A stretch of 64,000 nt of DNA from Hypericibacter sp049323455 (GTDB taxonomy: Bacteria > Pseudomonadota > Alphaproteobacteria > Dongiales > Dongiaceae). Location of the stretch: assembly GCA_049323455.1 (NCBI GenBank), contig JBMONF010000019.1, positions 124,001-188,000 on the forward strand, written 5' to 3'. Below are positions 7,828 to 15,788 of this stretch, piece after piece (the first letter of the stretch is position 1; each line of letters begins with the position of its first letter). The translations under genes were made by a program, and so were the position numbers. A model generated the notes under the pieces. That model ran no database searches and was not told the DNA's origin. It was given only the letters and a program-made list of their open reading frames with translations.

Positions 7828-8979
7828 GGCGGCCGCCGCCCGCCAGCCGGGGCGCTCGAGGAGTTCGCGATAGACCGCGAGCGTGGCGGCGCACATCAGG
7901 CTCTTGGCGTAGCGGGCGCGAATGCGCTGCGCGGTCTCGCCCGCGAGCCGGGCCCGGATATCCGGCGGCAGGTCGAGCGCCGCCTCGATGGCGTGGGCCA
8001 GCGCCGGGGCGTCGCCGGCCGGCGCCAGCCAGGCCATCTCGTTGCCGGCGATCTGCTCGCGGGCACTGCCGTGATCGACCGCCACCACCGGGCGACCCAT
8101 GGCTTGCGCCTCGGCCAGCACCAGGCTGAAAGCCTCCGAGCCGCCCGCCACATGCACCACCAGGTCGGCCAGCATGTAAGCCGCTGGCATGTCGCGGCAT
8201 TCGGGCACGATGTGGAATCGCCCGCCCAGGCCTGCAGCCTTGGCTTTGGCCTCCAGCTCGGCGCTGTAATGAGGATCGGCGCCCTCCGCCCCGACCACCA
8301 GGCAATAGAACGGACGCGTCTGGAGCCGCGCCAGGGCTTCGATCAGCAGCGCATGGCCGTTATGCGGCAGCAGACGCCCGGGGAGCATCAGCACGGGCAG
8401 GTCGTCGGGCAGATTCCACTGCCGCGCCAGACGAATCATGCGCGGCGCGCCCACCCGGGCGGGGTCGAAATGCTCGATATCGATGCCCCGGCGCACCAGC
8501 CGCAGGCGCCGGTCGTCCACCTTGTGCTGCTCGTAGGCAAGGCGGGCGGCGAAGTCGGACACGGCGATGACGCGATCGCCGCGCGCCAGCACCGCCGCAT
8601 AGAAGCGGAGGAGCGCCCGCTCGGCCGGGCGGCCGAGATCGAAGGTGGTGACGAGGGCGCGGCCCGTGCGGCGCGCCGCGAGATAGGCGGGCCAAGCGGC
8701 CTCCATGCCGCGCGCATGGACGATATCCACCTCTTCGATCCGGATCAGGCGCGCAAGCTTGAGCGCCGTCGCCAGCATGCCGAGGGGGTTGCGCCGGTCG
8801 AGCGCCAAGCGGAAATGCCGCGCCTCGAAGCGCGGCAGCTCGGCCGCGAGCGGCCCGCCCGTCGACGCGATCAGCGGCGTGCCGCCGTCGGCGCGCACCG
8901 CCCCGGCGATGTCGAGCGCGATGCGATCGCCCGCATGGGCGAGCGCCGGCATCACCTGCAGCACCACCGGCCGCGACAT
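7801..8979 (-). CDS. Glycosyltransferase family 4 protein
   Basis: 392 residues with a GT-B fold. The N-terminal domain reads VVLQVMPALAHAGDRIALDIA, with the acceptor-side DIVHARGMEAAWPAY. The C-terminal donor-binding domain has MLPGRLLPHNGHALLIEAL and the signature GGSEAFSLVLAEAQAMGRPVVA with the two glutamates that contact the nucleotide sugar. The start at 8979 is chosen because GAGG lies six bases upstream; the frame stays open to 9063. The substrate is unknown; envelope polysaccharide or lipopolysaccharide core is likely. Divergent from the hydrolase at 9081. Confidence 0.85.
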   Translation of the reverse strand: MSRPVVLQVMPALAHAGDRIALDIAGAVRADGGTPLIASTGGPLAAELPRFEARHFRLALDRRNPLGMLATALKLARLIRIEEVDIVHARGMEAAWPAYLAARRTGRALVTTFDLGRPAERALLRFYAAVLARGDRVIAVSDFAARLAYEQHKVDDRRLRLVRRGIDIEHFDPARVGAPRMIRLARQWNLPDDLPVLMLPGRLLPHNGHALLIEALARLQTRPFYCLVVGAEGADPHYSAELEAKAKAAGLGGRFHIVPECRDMPAAYMLADLVVHVAGGSEAFSLVLAEAQAMGRPVVAVDHGSAREQIAGNEMAWLAPAGDAPALAHAIEAALDLPPDIRARLAGETAQRIRARYAKSLMCAATLAVYRELLERPGWRAAAALTGASIPS

Positions 8980-9080
8980 CGCCGGCCTCATTGTCGCGAT
9001 GCTAAAATTGGGGGCCTTTGTCGATTCCGATAAGTTCATTATGTCCACGCCCGTCACGCCCACGCTCGTCGCGCCAGGTC

Positions 9081-9875
9081 ATGACCGACACACCACACGA
9101 TTCGTCCCCCCGCCCGGAGATTCTAGCACGCGAAGACGGGGCGACAACGGCCTACCATCGCCTGGCGTCCAAGAGCGGGGGAAAATTGCCGGGCGTCGTC
9201 TTTCTCGGCGGCTTTGCTTCCGATATGACAGGCACCAAGGCGACGTTCCTCGAATCGCACTGCCGCAAACGCGGCCAGGCCTTCGTCCGGTTTGACTATT
9301 TCGGCCATGGGCGCTCCTCCGGCCGCTTCGCCGACGGCACCATCGGCCGCTGGCGCGACGACGCGCTTGCGGTGATCGACCGGCTGACGCAGGGCCCGCA
9401 GATACTGATCGGCTCCAGCATGGGCGGCTGGCTCATGCTGCTTGCGGCGCTTGCGCGCCCCGAGCGGATCGCCGGCCTCGTCGGCATCGCCGCCGCACCC
9501 GACTTCACCGAGGAGCTGATGTGGGCGGCGCTGTCGCCGGCCGCCCGCGAGCAGCTCTTGCGCACCGGCCAATGGCTCGAGCCCTCGCGTTACGGCCCCG
9601 ATCTGCCGATTACGCGCCACCTCATCGAAGAAGGGCGGCGCCATTTGCTGCTGGGCGCGCCCGTCGCCATCGCCACTCCCGTGCGGCTGCTCCATGGCAT
9701 GGCCGATCCCGATGTGCCCTGGCGCTGGGCGTTGCGCATCGCCGAGCGGCTGGCGGGTGCCAACGTCGTGGTGACGCTGATCAAGGACGGCGACCATCGC
9801 CTGTCGCGGCCCGAGGATCTGGCTCGTCTGGCAGCGACGGTGGACGAGCTGTCCTTGACCGCTCAGGGCATGTGA
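9081..9875 (+). CDS. Alpha/beta hydrolase, ABHD10-like
   Basis: 264 residues. The nucleophile elbow is GSSMGG (GxSxG), with an acid in GMADPDVPW and a histidine in DGDHRLSRPEDL, a complete triad. The segment LGGFASDMTGTKA and RFDYFGHGRSSGRF resemble the alphaproteobacterial family related to mitochondrial ABHD10, an acyl-protein thioesterase/esterase. The frame is open from 9018, but the ATG at 9081 starts where homology should begin. It is probably cytoplasmic, since no signal peptide is seen. The substrate cannot be read from sequence. Confidence 0.85.
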   Translation: MTDTPHDSSPRPEILAREDGATTAYHRLASKSGGKLPGVVFLGGFASDMTGTKATFLESHCRKRGQAFVRFDYFGHGRSSGRFADGTIGRWRDDALAVIDRLTQGPQILIGSSMGGWLMLLAALARPERIAGLVGIAAAPDFTEELMWAALSPAAREQLLRTGQWLEPSRYGPDLPITRHLIEEGRRHLLLGAPVAIATPVRLLHGMADPDVPWRWALRIAERLAGANVVVTLIKDGDHRLSRPEDLARLAATVDELSLTAQGM

Positions 9876-9891
9876 AGGAATGGCACAAGCG

Positions 9892-10018
9892 TTGTGCGTC
9901 CTTCGGGACGCGTCCCTAGCGGGACGCTCCTCAGGACGAGGTTAAGTCTTCGTGGCATAAAGGCTATTCCTCATGCTGAGGAGCGAGGCGCAAGCCGAGC
10001 GTCTCGAAGCACGCACAA
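9892..10018. repeat. Imperfect inverted-repeat intergenic element
   Basis: TTGTGCGT (9892-9899) faces ACGCACAA (10011-10018). The arms continue imperfectly inward: CCTTCGGGACG against CGTCTCGAAG, and GCTCCTCAGGACGAGG against CCTCATGCTGAGGAGC. It resembles the small palindromic elements scattered between genes in many alphaproteobacteria. It sits between two convergent genes and may act as a bidirectional terminator. Confidence 0.7.
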
Positions 10019-10046
10019 CATCGAGCCAGCGTTTCTTCACACGCAC

Positions 10047-10982
10047 TCACGCCCCGGATGCCAGAAGCGCCCTCAATCCGTCGCGATAGCTGGGATAGGC
10101 GAGCCTGATACCCAGCTCACGCTTGATGCGGTCGTTTCGCACCCGTTTGTTGTCGTCGTAGAAGCTCCGCGCCATCGCCGAAAGCTCGGCTCGCTCGAAC
10201 GGCGTTTCCGGCGGCGGCTCGACGCCCAGAAGCCGGCAGGCATAGACGACGACCTCGGCCGGCGGTGCCGGATCGTCGTCGCAGACATTGTAGATGGCAC
10301 CGGGATGGGGCCGCGCCATCGAGGCCTCGAGCACGGCCACGATGTCGGCGACATGGATGCGACTGAACACTTGGCCGGGCTTCGCGATGCGCTTGGCGGT
10401 GCCGGCCCGTACCGCGTCGAGCGCGCTGCGCCCCGGCCCGTAGATGCCGGCCAGGCGGAAGAGATGCACCGGCAGCCCATGCTCCGCCATGAGCGCGAGC
10501 CAGGCCTGCTCGGCCGCCATGCGCCGGCGGCCGCGCTCGCCCGAAGGCAGGAGCGCGCTCTCCTCGTCGACCCAGCCGCCCTGCCGGTCGCCATAGACGC
10601 CGGTGGTGGAGAGATAGCCGACCCAGACGAGCGAGCCCGTGAGCGCGGCGATGTCGGCGGCGTGATGATCGATCACCGCGTCGCCGGCCGCATCGGGGGG
10701 CACCGAAGAGAGCAGGTGCGTGGCACCCCGAAGCGCGGCCGTGGGATCCTCGAGCGGTCGGTCGCGATCGAACAGATGAGCCTCGATGCCGCGCCGGGCC
10801 AGCAGATGGCGCCTTTCCGCTTCGCGACAGGTGCCGGCCACGCGCCAGCCTTTCGCCATCAAGGTCTCGGCCAGGGCGAGCGCGGTGTAGCCGAGGCCGA
10901 AGCAGAACAGGCGCGGCCCTTCCCTGCGCGTGGAGGCGCGATTGGCGGGGTCGCGGGCGGGACGGCGGGCGGGCGTCGCCAT
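10047..10982 (-). CDS. SDR-family NAD(P)-dependent epimerase-like protein (YeeZ type)
   Basis: Up to 311 residues. Rossmann motif FCFGLGYTALALAETLM near residue 30, catalytic-type YLSTTGVYGD and an RLAGIYGPGRSALD segment, as in atypical extended SDR proteins of the YeeZ group. The NAD-binding loop is GLGYTA rather than GxxGxxG. The first 20 residues are Arg/Pro-rich and the true start may be later. It probably acts on a nucleotide sugar or similar compound. It converges on the hydrolase across the repeat at 9892-10018. Confidence 0.8.
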   Translation of the reverse strand: MATPARRPARDPANRASTRREGPRLFCFGLGYTALALAETLMAKGWRVAGTCREAERRHLLARRGIEAHLFDRDRPLEDPTAALRGATHLLSSVPPDAAGDAVIDHHAADIAALTGSLVWVGYLSTTGVYGDRQGGWVDEESALLPSGERGRRRMAAEQAWLALMAEHGLPVHLFRLAGIYGPGRSALDAVRAGTAKRIAKPGQVFSRIHVADIVAVLEASMARPHPGAIYNVCDDDPAPPAEVVVYACRLLGVEPPPETPFERAELSAMARSFYDDNKRVRNDRIKRELGIRLAYPSYRDGLRALLASGA

Positions 10983-11060
10983 GCTTGATGTTTATCCTGA
11001 GCGCGGCCAGGGTGGGCGGACCGAGGGATGCAAGATCGGGGGCGAACGGCGAGAGTAGGT

Positions 11061-11897
11061 ATGACGATCGACCCGGACAAGACGAGAGCCGGCCAAGCCG
11101 GCAGCGGTACAGGCCGCAAGATCACGGCGGCGCTGCTGGCCGCCCTTTGGCTCGCTGTCGCGCATCGCCCGGCGGGCGCGCAGGAAACGAGCTTTCCCGA
11201 GAACAATTTCGAGGAAGCGAAGCAATATGCGGCCTGCATGGAGCTGGCGCGCATCCGGCCCCAGGACGCCTATGACAGCTCGGGCACCTGGCTCGCCCAG
11301 GGCGGCGGCCCGCCGGCCGAGCATTGCCGCGCGGTGGCGCTGATCGGCCTCAACCGCTTCACCGAGGCGGCCCAGCTTCTCGAGAGCACGGCCGCCAAGC
11401 TCGCCGGCACCGACAGCTCGCGCGCGCTGGCAGCGCGTCTTTACGACCAGGCCGGACAGACCTGGCTGATGGAGAACGACGCGGCGCAAGCCGTCGCGGC
11501 CTCGAATGCGGCGGTCGGGCTCGAGCCGAAGGACCCCGACATGCTGGTCGACCGGGCCATGGCGCTCGGGGCCGCGGAGCGCTGGTGGGATGCGATCGAC
11601 GACCTCAACCGCGCCAACGAGCTGGCGCCCAAGCGGGCCGACATCCTGGTCTTGCGCGCCAGCGCCTATCGCAACGTCGACAGCCCCGAGATGGCGATGG
11701 CCGACGTGGCGCAGGCCCTCACGCTCGATCCCAACAACGCCGAAGGGCTGCTCGAGCGCGGCATCCTCGAGGCCCAGGCCAACAACAAGGAGGGGGCGCG
11801 CGCCGACTGGCTCAAGGCGATCCAGTTGGCACCCAACACGCCCACGGCCGAGGCCGCCCAAGGCCATCTCGAGCAGCTCGACGTGAAGACGCAGTAG
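11061..11897 (+). CDS. Secreted or periplasmic TPR-repeat protein
   Basis: 278 residues. A basic N-terminus, a hydrophobic stretch (about 22-35) and a cleavage-like site GAQE predict export. The mature part consists of tetratricopeptide repeats, e.g. YDQAGQTWLMENDAAQAVAASNAAVGLEP, then DLNRANELAPKRADILVLRASAY and VAQALTLDPNNAEGLLERG. Such repeats scaffold protein contacts; the partner is unknown. The ATG at 11061 is preferred over 11028 because the signal peptide then starts normally. Confidence 0.85.
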   Translation: MTIDPDKTRAGQAGSGTGRKITAALLAALWLAVAHRPAGAQETSFPENNFEEAKQYAACMELARIRPQDAYDSSGTWLAQGGGPPAEHCRAVALIGLNRFTEAAQLLESTAAKLAGTDSSRALAARLYDQAGQTWLMENDAAQAVAASNAAVGLEPKDPDMLVDRAMALGAAERWWDAIDDLNRANELAPKRADILVLRASAYRNVDSPEMAMADVAQALTLDPNNAEGLLERGILEAQANNKEGARADWLKAIQLAPNTPTAEAAQGHLEQLDVKTQ

Positions 11898-11924
11898 GCG
11901 GCTGTTCCGGCTTCACACACATGA

Positions 11925-12097
11925 TCGTCACCCCGGAAACGCCTGCGGGCCTCGCCCGCATTCTTGAGCTCGCCGGCGAAGCCGGCCGGGCCGTTATCCG
12001 GGGTTCAAGTCGCGGGCAAGCTCGGGGATGCCGAGCCTGCCCGAACGCCGGACGCCGGATCGCGCGCTGCTGCCGCAGCGCTTGTCCGGGGTGACGA
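11925..12097. repeat. Intergenic inverted-repeat element
   Basis: Perfect 13-base termini, TCGTCACCCCGGA (11925-11937) and TCCGGGGTGACGA (12085-12097). The interior has further pairing, such as CTCGCCGGCGAAGCCGGC and a second TCCGGGGTT half-site. It fills the space between the convergent TPR and GST genes. It differs in sequence from the element at 9892. Confidence 0.7.
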
Positions 12098-12135
12098 GAG
12101 GTTGCGTTCACGGGGCCGCGTTGAGAGCCGCACCC

Positions 12136-12804
12136 TCAAAAATCGAGGTCAGCGTAGTGCTTGGGCGGGGGCGCGCCGGGAATGTGATCGCCCAGGATCG
12201 GGCGCAGGCTGGGCCTCGACTTGACCCGCTGATACCATTCGCGGGCACCCTGATGCTGATCCCAGGGCACATCGCCCAGATAATCGATGCAGGAGAGCTG
12301 GGCCGCGGCCGCGATGTCGGCCAGCGAGAAGCGGTCGCCGCCAAGCCAGGTGCGCCGGTCGGCGAGCCAGCCGATATAGTCGAGGTGGGTGTGGATATTG
12401 GCGCTGCCGGCGCGGATCGCGTTCGAATCGGGCGTTCCTCGGCCCGCCATGCGCCGCCCGATCTTCTCCTCGAGCAGGTTCGCCGTCACCTCGCGCTGGA
12501 ACTTGTGATCGAACCAGGCGGCCAGCCGGCGCACCTCGGCGCGCGCCTTCGCGTCGCTGCCGATGAGCGGCGGGTCGGGCACGGTCTCCTCCAGATACTC
12601 GACGATGGCTTGGGCATCGGCGATGGCATCGCCGTCGGGCTCGACCAGTACCGGCAGGTCGCCGGCCGGGCTCAAGGCCAGGAACTCCTCGCGCCGCTCC
12701 CAGGGACGCTCCTCGCGCAAATCGAATTCGAGGCCCTTCTCCTTCATGAGAATGCGGACCTTGCGCGAGCCGGGATCGAGCGGAAAATGGATGAGGAGGC
12801 GCAT
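12136..12804 (-). CDS. Glutathione S-transferase family protein
   Basis: 222 residues. The N-terminal thioredoxin-like domain (1-75) begins MRLLIHFPLDPGSRKVRILM, with the glutathione-site proline in DLPVLVEPDG. An all-helical C-terminal domain contains the N-capping motif region GGDRFSLADIAAAAQLSCIDYL. The C-terminus HIPGAPPPKHYADLDF is characteristic of a conserved proteobacterial subgroup. The start at 12804 aligns with GST N-termini. The promoter at 12825-12853 drives it. Substrate unknown. Confidence 0.9.
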   Translation of the reverse strand: MRLLIHFPLDPGSRKVRILMKEKGLEFDLREERPWERREEFLALSPAGDLPVLVEPDGDAIADAQAIVEYLEETVPDPPLIGSDAKARAEVRRLAAWFDHKFQREVTANLLEEKIGRRMAGRGTPDSNAIRAGSANIHTHLDYIGWLADRRTWLGGDRFSLADIAAAAQLSCIDYLGDVPWDQHQGAREWYQRVKSRPSLRPILGDHIPGAPPPKHYADLDF

Positions 12805-12824
12805 GGGGCTATGATTTGCGCCGC

Positions 12825-12853
12825 AGCATAGCCAAGCCGGCGCCCCATGCCAA
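12825..12853 (-). promoter_or_regulatory. Promoter for the GST gene
   Basis: Minus-strand TTGGCA (12853 to 12848), a 17-base spacer and TATGCT (12830 to 12825). Confidence 0.55.
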
Positions 12854-12977
12854 AGCCCGTTGACAGCCCGCCCCGCGCTCCTGTCCGATGCCGGCTGGCA
12901 CGCCCAAGAAAAACGCCCCAACGGGGGAAGGCCGGGGATGTGGCCGGCGTGCCGGCCCATCGGGGAGCCACGCTCGA

Positions 12978-13523
12978 ATGACCGACGCTGCCGCGCTTGC
13001 CGGCATTCTCGGCGCCGTCGCTCGAGGCGATCGCGACGCCTTGGCCGCGCTCTATCGCGCCACCGCACCGCAACTTTTCGGGCTGGCCCTCGGTATAGTC
13101 CGACGCAGGGACCTCGCGGAGGAGGCCTTGCAGGAGACCTTCGTGGCGGTGTGGCGGCATGCGGCAGGGTTCGACGCCGGGCGCGGAACGGCGCTCGCCT
13201 GGATGGCGCGCATCCTGCGCAATGAATGCCTCGACCTCCTGGCGCGCCACGGCCGCAACGCGCCGCTCGACCCAGAGAAAGCCGAAGCCGCGCCCGATCC
13301 CACGCCGGGCCCCGACGAGCTGGCGCGCGCGGGCGAGGACGCGGCCAGGCTCAAGCGCTGCCTCGACGAGCTGGAGGAGAAGGCGCGGACGAGCGTGATG
13401 CTGGCCTATTACGAGGGCCTCACCTTCGAGCAGGTGGCGGCACGGCTCGCCGCCCCGCTCGGCACGGTCAAAAGCTGGATCCGGCGCAGCCTGATCCGAC
13501 TCAAGGGATGCCTGGAGCGATGA
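12978..13523 (+). CDS. ECF RNA polymerase sigma factor (SigK/RpoE-like)
   Basis: 181 residues. Region 2 spans about 25-95 (LYRATAPQLFGLALGIVRRRDLAEEALQETF, then WMARILRNECLD), and region 4 spans about 120-178, with the helix-turn-helix GLTFEQVAARLAAPLGTVKSWIRRSLIRL. It lacks region 3, as ECF factors do. The ATG at 12978 starts a normal ECF N-terminus. Its stop overlaps the start of the membrane anti-sigma factor, giving a coupled pair. It probably responds to envelope or oxidative stress and may control the ferritin-like and cytochrome genes downstream. Confidence 0.93.
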   Translation: MTDAAALAGILGAVARGDRDALAALYRATAPQLFGLALGIVRRRDLAEEALQETFVAVWRHAAGFDAGRGTALAWMARILRNECLDLLARHGRNAPLDPEKAEAAPDPTPGPDELARAGEDAARLKRCLDELEEKARTSVMLAYYEGLTFEQVAARLAAPLGTVKSWIRRSLIRLKGCLER

Positions 13524-14302
13524 AGCTCGAGAACGCGGAGCTGCGCGACCGTCTGGCGGCCGAATATGCGCTCGGCACGCTCAGGGGCCACGCGCGCCGG
13601 CGCTTCGAGCGGCTGATGGCAGGCGACCCGGCGCTGGCGCGGCTGGCCGAGGATTGGGCACTAAGGCTCGATCCGCTGGCGGCGGCCGCATCCAAGGTCG
13701 AGCCGCCAGCGGCCGTGTGGCGCGGCATCGAGCGCAGGCTCGGGCCTTCGCCTCAGCGTCAGCAGGCGACCGATCGATCCGGCCTGTCGCGCCGGCGCAC
13801 GCTCCAGGAGCGGCTGTTCGGCCGGCCGGCCGAGAGCGTGCCCAGCCTCGCCACGGCTGGCCTGTGGTACTGCGTGGGCTTCTGGCGTGGCCTTGGACTG
13901 AGCGCAGCCGCGCTCGCGCTTGCCCTACTGATCTATGTGCTGGCGGGGCCGGTTGGGGGGCCGCACGCCACCTATGTCGCGCTCCTGGCCGACGCTGCCA
14001 ACAAGCCGGTGGTGGTGGCCAATCTCGACCTCACCGAAGGCCGGCTCACGCTCGATGCCGCCAGGCTGCCGGCGCCCGAGGCCGGCAAGTCGCTCGAGCT
14101 CTGGATCCTGCCGCCGGCCGGGCCGCCGCGCTCGCTGGGCGTGATGCCTTCGGGCACGGTGAGGCTCGCGCTCGACGCCAGGGCCATGGCCGACCTCGCC
14201 CATGGCGGGCTGGCGGTGAGCCTGGAGCCCGCCAGCGGCTCGCCCACCGGTCTGCCCACGGGCCCCGTGCTCTATTCCGGCGCGGTCCTGCCGACCTCCT
14301 GA
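13520..14302 (+). CDS. Anti-sigma factor, RskA type
   Basis: 260 residues. The N-terminal cytoplasmic part (1-120) begins LRDRLAAEYALGTLRGHARRRFERLM, the anti-sigma-K-like sigma-binding segment. One transmembrane helix lies near residues 133-150 (LGLSAAALALALLIYVLAG). The C-terminal periplasmic RskA domain includes LDLTEGRLTL, LELWILPPAGPPRSLGVM and LAVSLEPASGSPTGLPTGPV. GGAG at 13513 serves the ATG, which overlaps the sigma stop (ATGA). It would hold the sigma factor at the membrane until released by proteolysis. Confidence 0.93.
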   Translation: MKLENAELRDRLAAEYALGTLRGHARRRFERLMAGDPALARLAEDWALRLDPLAAAASKVEPPAAVWRGIERRLGPSPQRQQATDRSGLSRRRTLQERLFGRPAESVPSLATAGLWYCVGFWRGLGLSAAALALALLIYVLAGPVGGPHATYVALLADAANKPVVVANLDLTEGRLTLDAARLPAPEAGKSLELWILPPAGPPRSLGVMPSGTVRLALDARAMADLAHGGLAVSLEPASGSPTGLPTGPVLYSGAVLPTS

Positions 14303-14463
14303 TCCCCGGCTCGACCTCTTCCGATTTTTTTCTTCTGTCCCTGCATCCGCGAAAGCGGCCCGCCGGTAAGGAAGGCAACAGCGCGGGCGATCATTCCGGG
14401 CGATCGGTCCCAACCGCCGTCCTGGGGAGGCCCCGCTGTTCCAACGGAAGAGAGAGGGTTCCC

Positions 14464-15060
14464 ATGACCACAGAGACCATCATCCGCCCCGAAACGGGCC
14501 TCGTTTCCAACCGCCGCACGCTCCTGGTGCGCGGCGGGCAGACCGTGCTCAGCGCCGCCGCCGTCGCCATCCTCGCGGGCTGCGAGAACATGGCGTCGAG
14601 CCGGGCGGCGACCGCGGCCTCGATGTCGAACGACATCGACGTGCTCAACACCGCCCTTGGGCTCGAATGGGAAGGCATCGCCGCCTATCAGGTCGGTGCC
14701 GAGTCCGACCTCTTGAAGCAGCCGGCACTGGGCGTGGCGGTGACGTTCCAGGACCATCACAAGAAACATGCCGACCTGCTGGCCGCGACCGTGAAGAAGC
14801 TGGGCGGGACGCCGGTTGCTCCCAAGGCCAAGTACGAGTTCCCGACCGCCAACCTGAAGACGCAGGAAGACGTGCTCAAGTTCGCGGCCAGCCTCGAGCA
14901 GGGGGCGGCCAGCGCCTATCACGGCGCGATCCCGGTCTTCGCCAACAAGGACCTCGCCTCCGCGGCAGCCAGCATCATGGCGGACGAGGCGATGCATTGG
15001 GCGGTGCTGCGCAACGCGCTGGGCCTGACCCCGATCCCGAGCGCCTTCGCGATCGCGTAA
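14464..15060 (+). CDS. Ferritin-like domain lipoprotein with twin-arginine signal
   Basis: 198 residues. The N-terminus carries NRRTLLVRGG, a twin-arginine-like motif, then a hydrophobic stretch ending in the lipobox LAGC. The mature four-helix protein has carboxylate/His positions typical of ferritin-like folds: LEWEGIAAYQ, FQDHHKKHADLL, LEQGAASAYHGA and DEAMHWAVLRNAL. A metal-containing protein exported folded would explain the Tat signal. GGAAGAGAGAGGG precedes the ATG. It follows the ECF/anti-sigma pair on the same strand after 161 bases and may belong to that regulon. Catalytic role unknown. Confidence 0.87.
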   Translation: MTTETIIRPETGLVSNRRTLLVRGGQTVLSAAAVAILAGCENMASSRAATAASMSNDIDVLNTALGLEWEGIAAYQVGAESDLLKQPALGVAVTFQDHHKKHADLLAATVKKLGGTPVAPKAKYEFPTANLKTQEDVLKFAASLEQGAASAYHGAIPVFANKDLASAAASIMADEAMHWAVLRNALGLTPIPSAFAIA

Positions 15061-15236
15061 GGCCCAAAGGGCGCACCCGCACGAGCCGTTCCCCCCAAGC
15101 GGCTCGCTCAACGGGTCCCCGAACCTCCGTCCTCCCGGTCGGAGGGGGCGCCGCCGGCGGCAGGCCACCATCCCACGGGCGGCTTCGCCGCCGGCGGACC
15201 ACCCGCCGATCGCGACCTCACGATCGAGCCTTCCCC

Positions 15237-15683
15237 ATGACTGACCGCTCTCGCCCCGCCGCCGCGACCCACCTGCCGGTCCGCGCTTCGGTTCTTCTCG
15301 CGCTCGCCTTCGGCCTGCTGCTGCTGATGCTGGCCGGATCGAGCCGCGCCGACGATCTTTCCGCGCTCGACTTGTCCGCCGGCGATCCGGCGCGCGGCGA
15401 GGAGATATATCATCGCTGCCAGGGCTGCCATTCGATCGACCAGAACCGCGTGGGCCCTCGCCACCGCGGCTTGTTCGGCCGCAAGGCCGGCAGCCTGCCC
15501 GATTTCGCCTACTCGGCCGCGATGAAGAACTCCGGCATCGTCTGGGACGAGCGCACGCTCGACCGCTTCCTCGCGAATCCGCGCGCGGTCGTGCCCGGCA
15601 CCCGGATGACCTATGCCGGCGTCAAGGACCCGCAGGAACGCGCCGACCTCATCGCCTATCTGAAGCGGGCAACGGCACCTTGA
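15237..15683 (+). CDS. Class I cytochrome c, periplasmic
   Basis: 148 residues. A signal peptide with a strong hydrophobic core (residues 18-36) ends near SRADD. The single haem-binding motif is CQGCH, followed by VGPRHRGLFGRKAG and a Met ligand in VPGTRMTYAG. The arrangement matches the cytochrome c2/c550 type used as a periplasmic electron carrier. It lies 176 bases after the ferritin-like gene on the same strand and is the last core-like gene before the minus-strand island begins. Confidence 0.93.
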   Translation: MTDRSRPAAATHLPVRASVLLALAFGLLLLMLAGSSRADDLSALDLSAGDPARGEEIYHRCQGCHSIDQNRVGPRHRGLFGRKAGSLPDFAYSAAMKNSGIVWDERTLDRFLANPRAVVPGTRMTYAGVKDPQERADLIAYLKRATAP

Positions 15684-15788
15684 ACCAAGCGCAGCTCCCC
15701 AAACGCCGCCAACCCACGCGATCGTCGCCATGATCCTAGGCGCCGCGGCATCGGCAACCCCGCTCGGATCCTCATCGGCTTCATGGCC

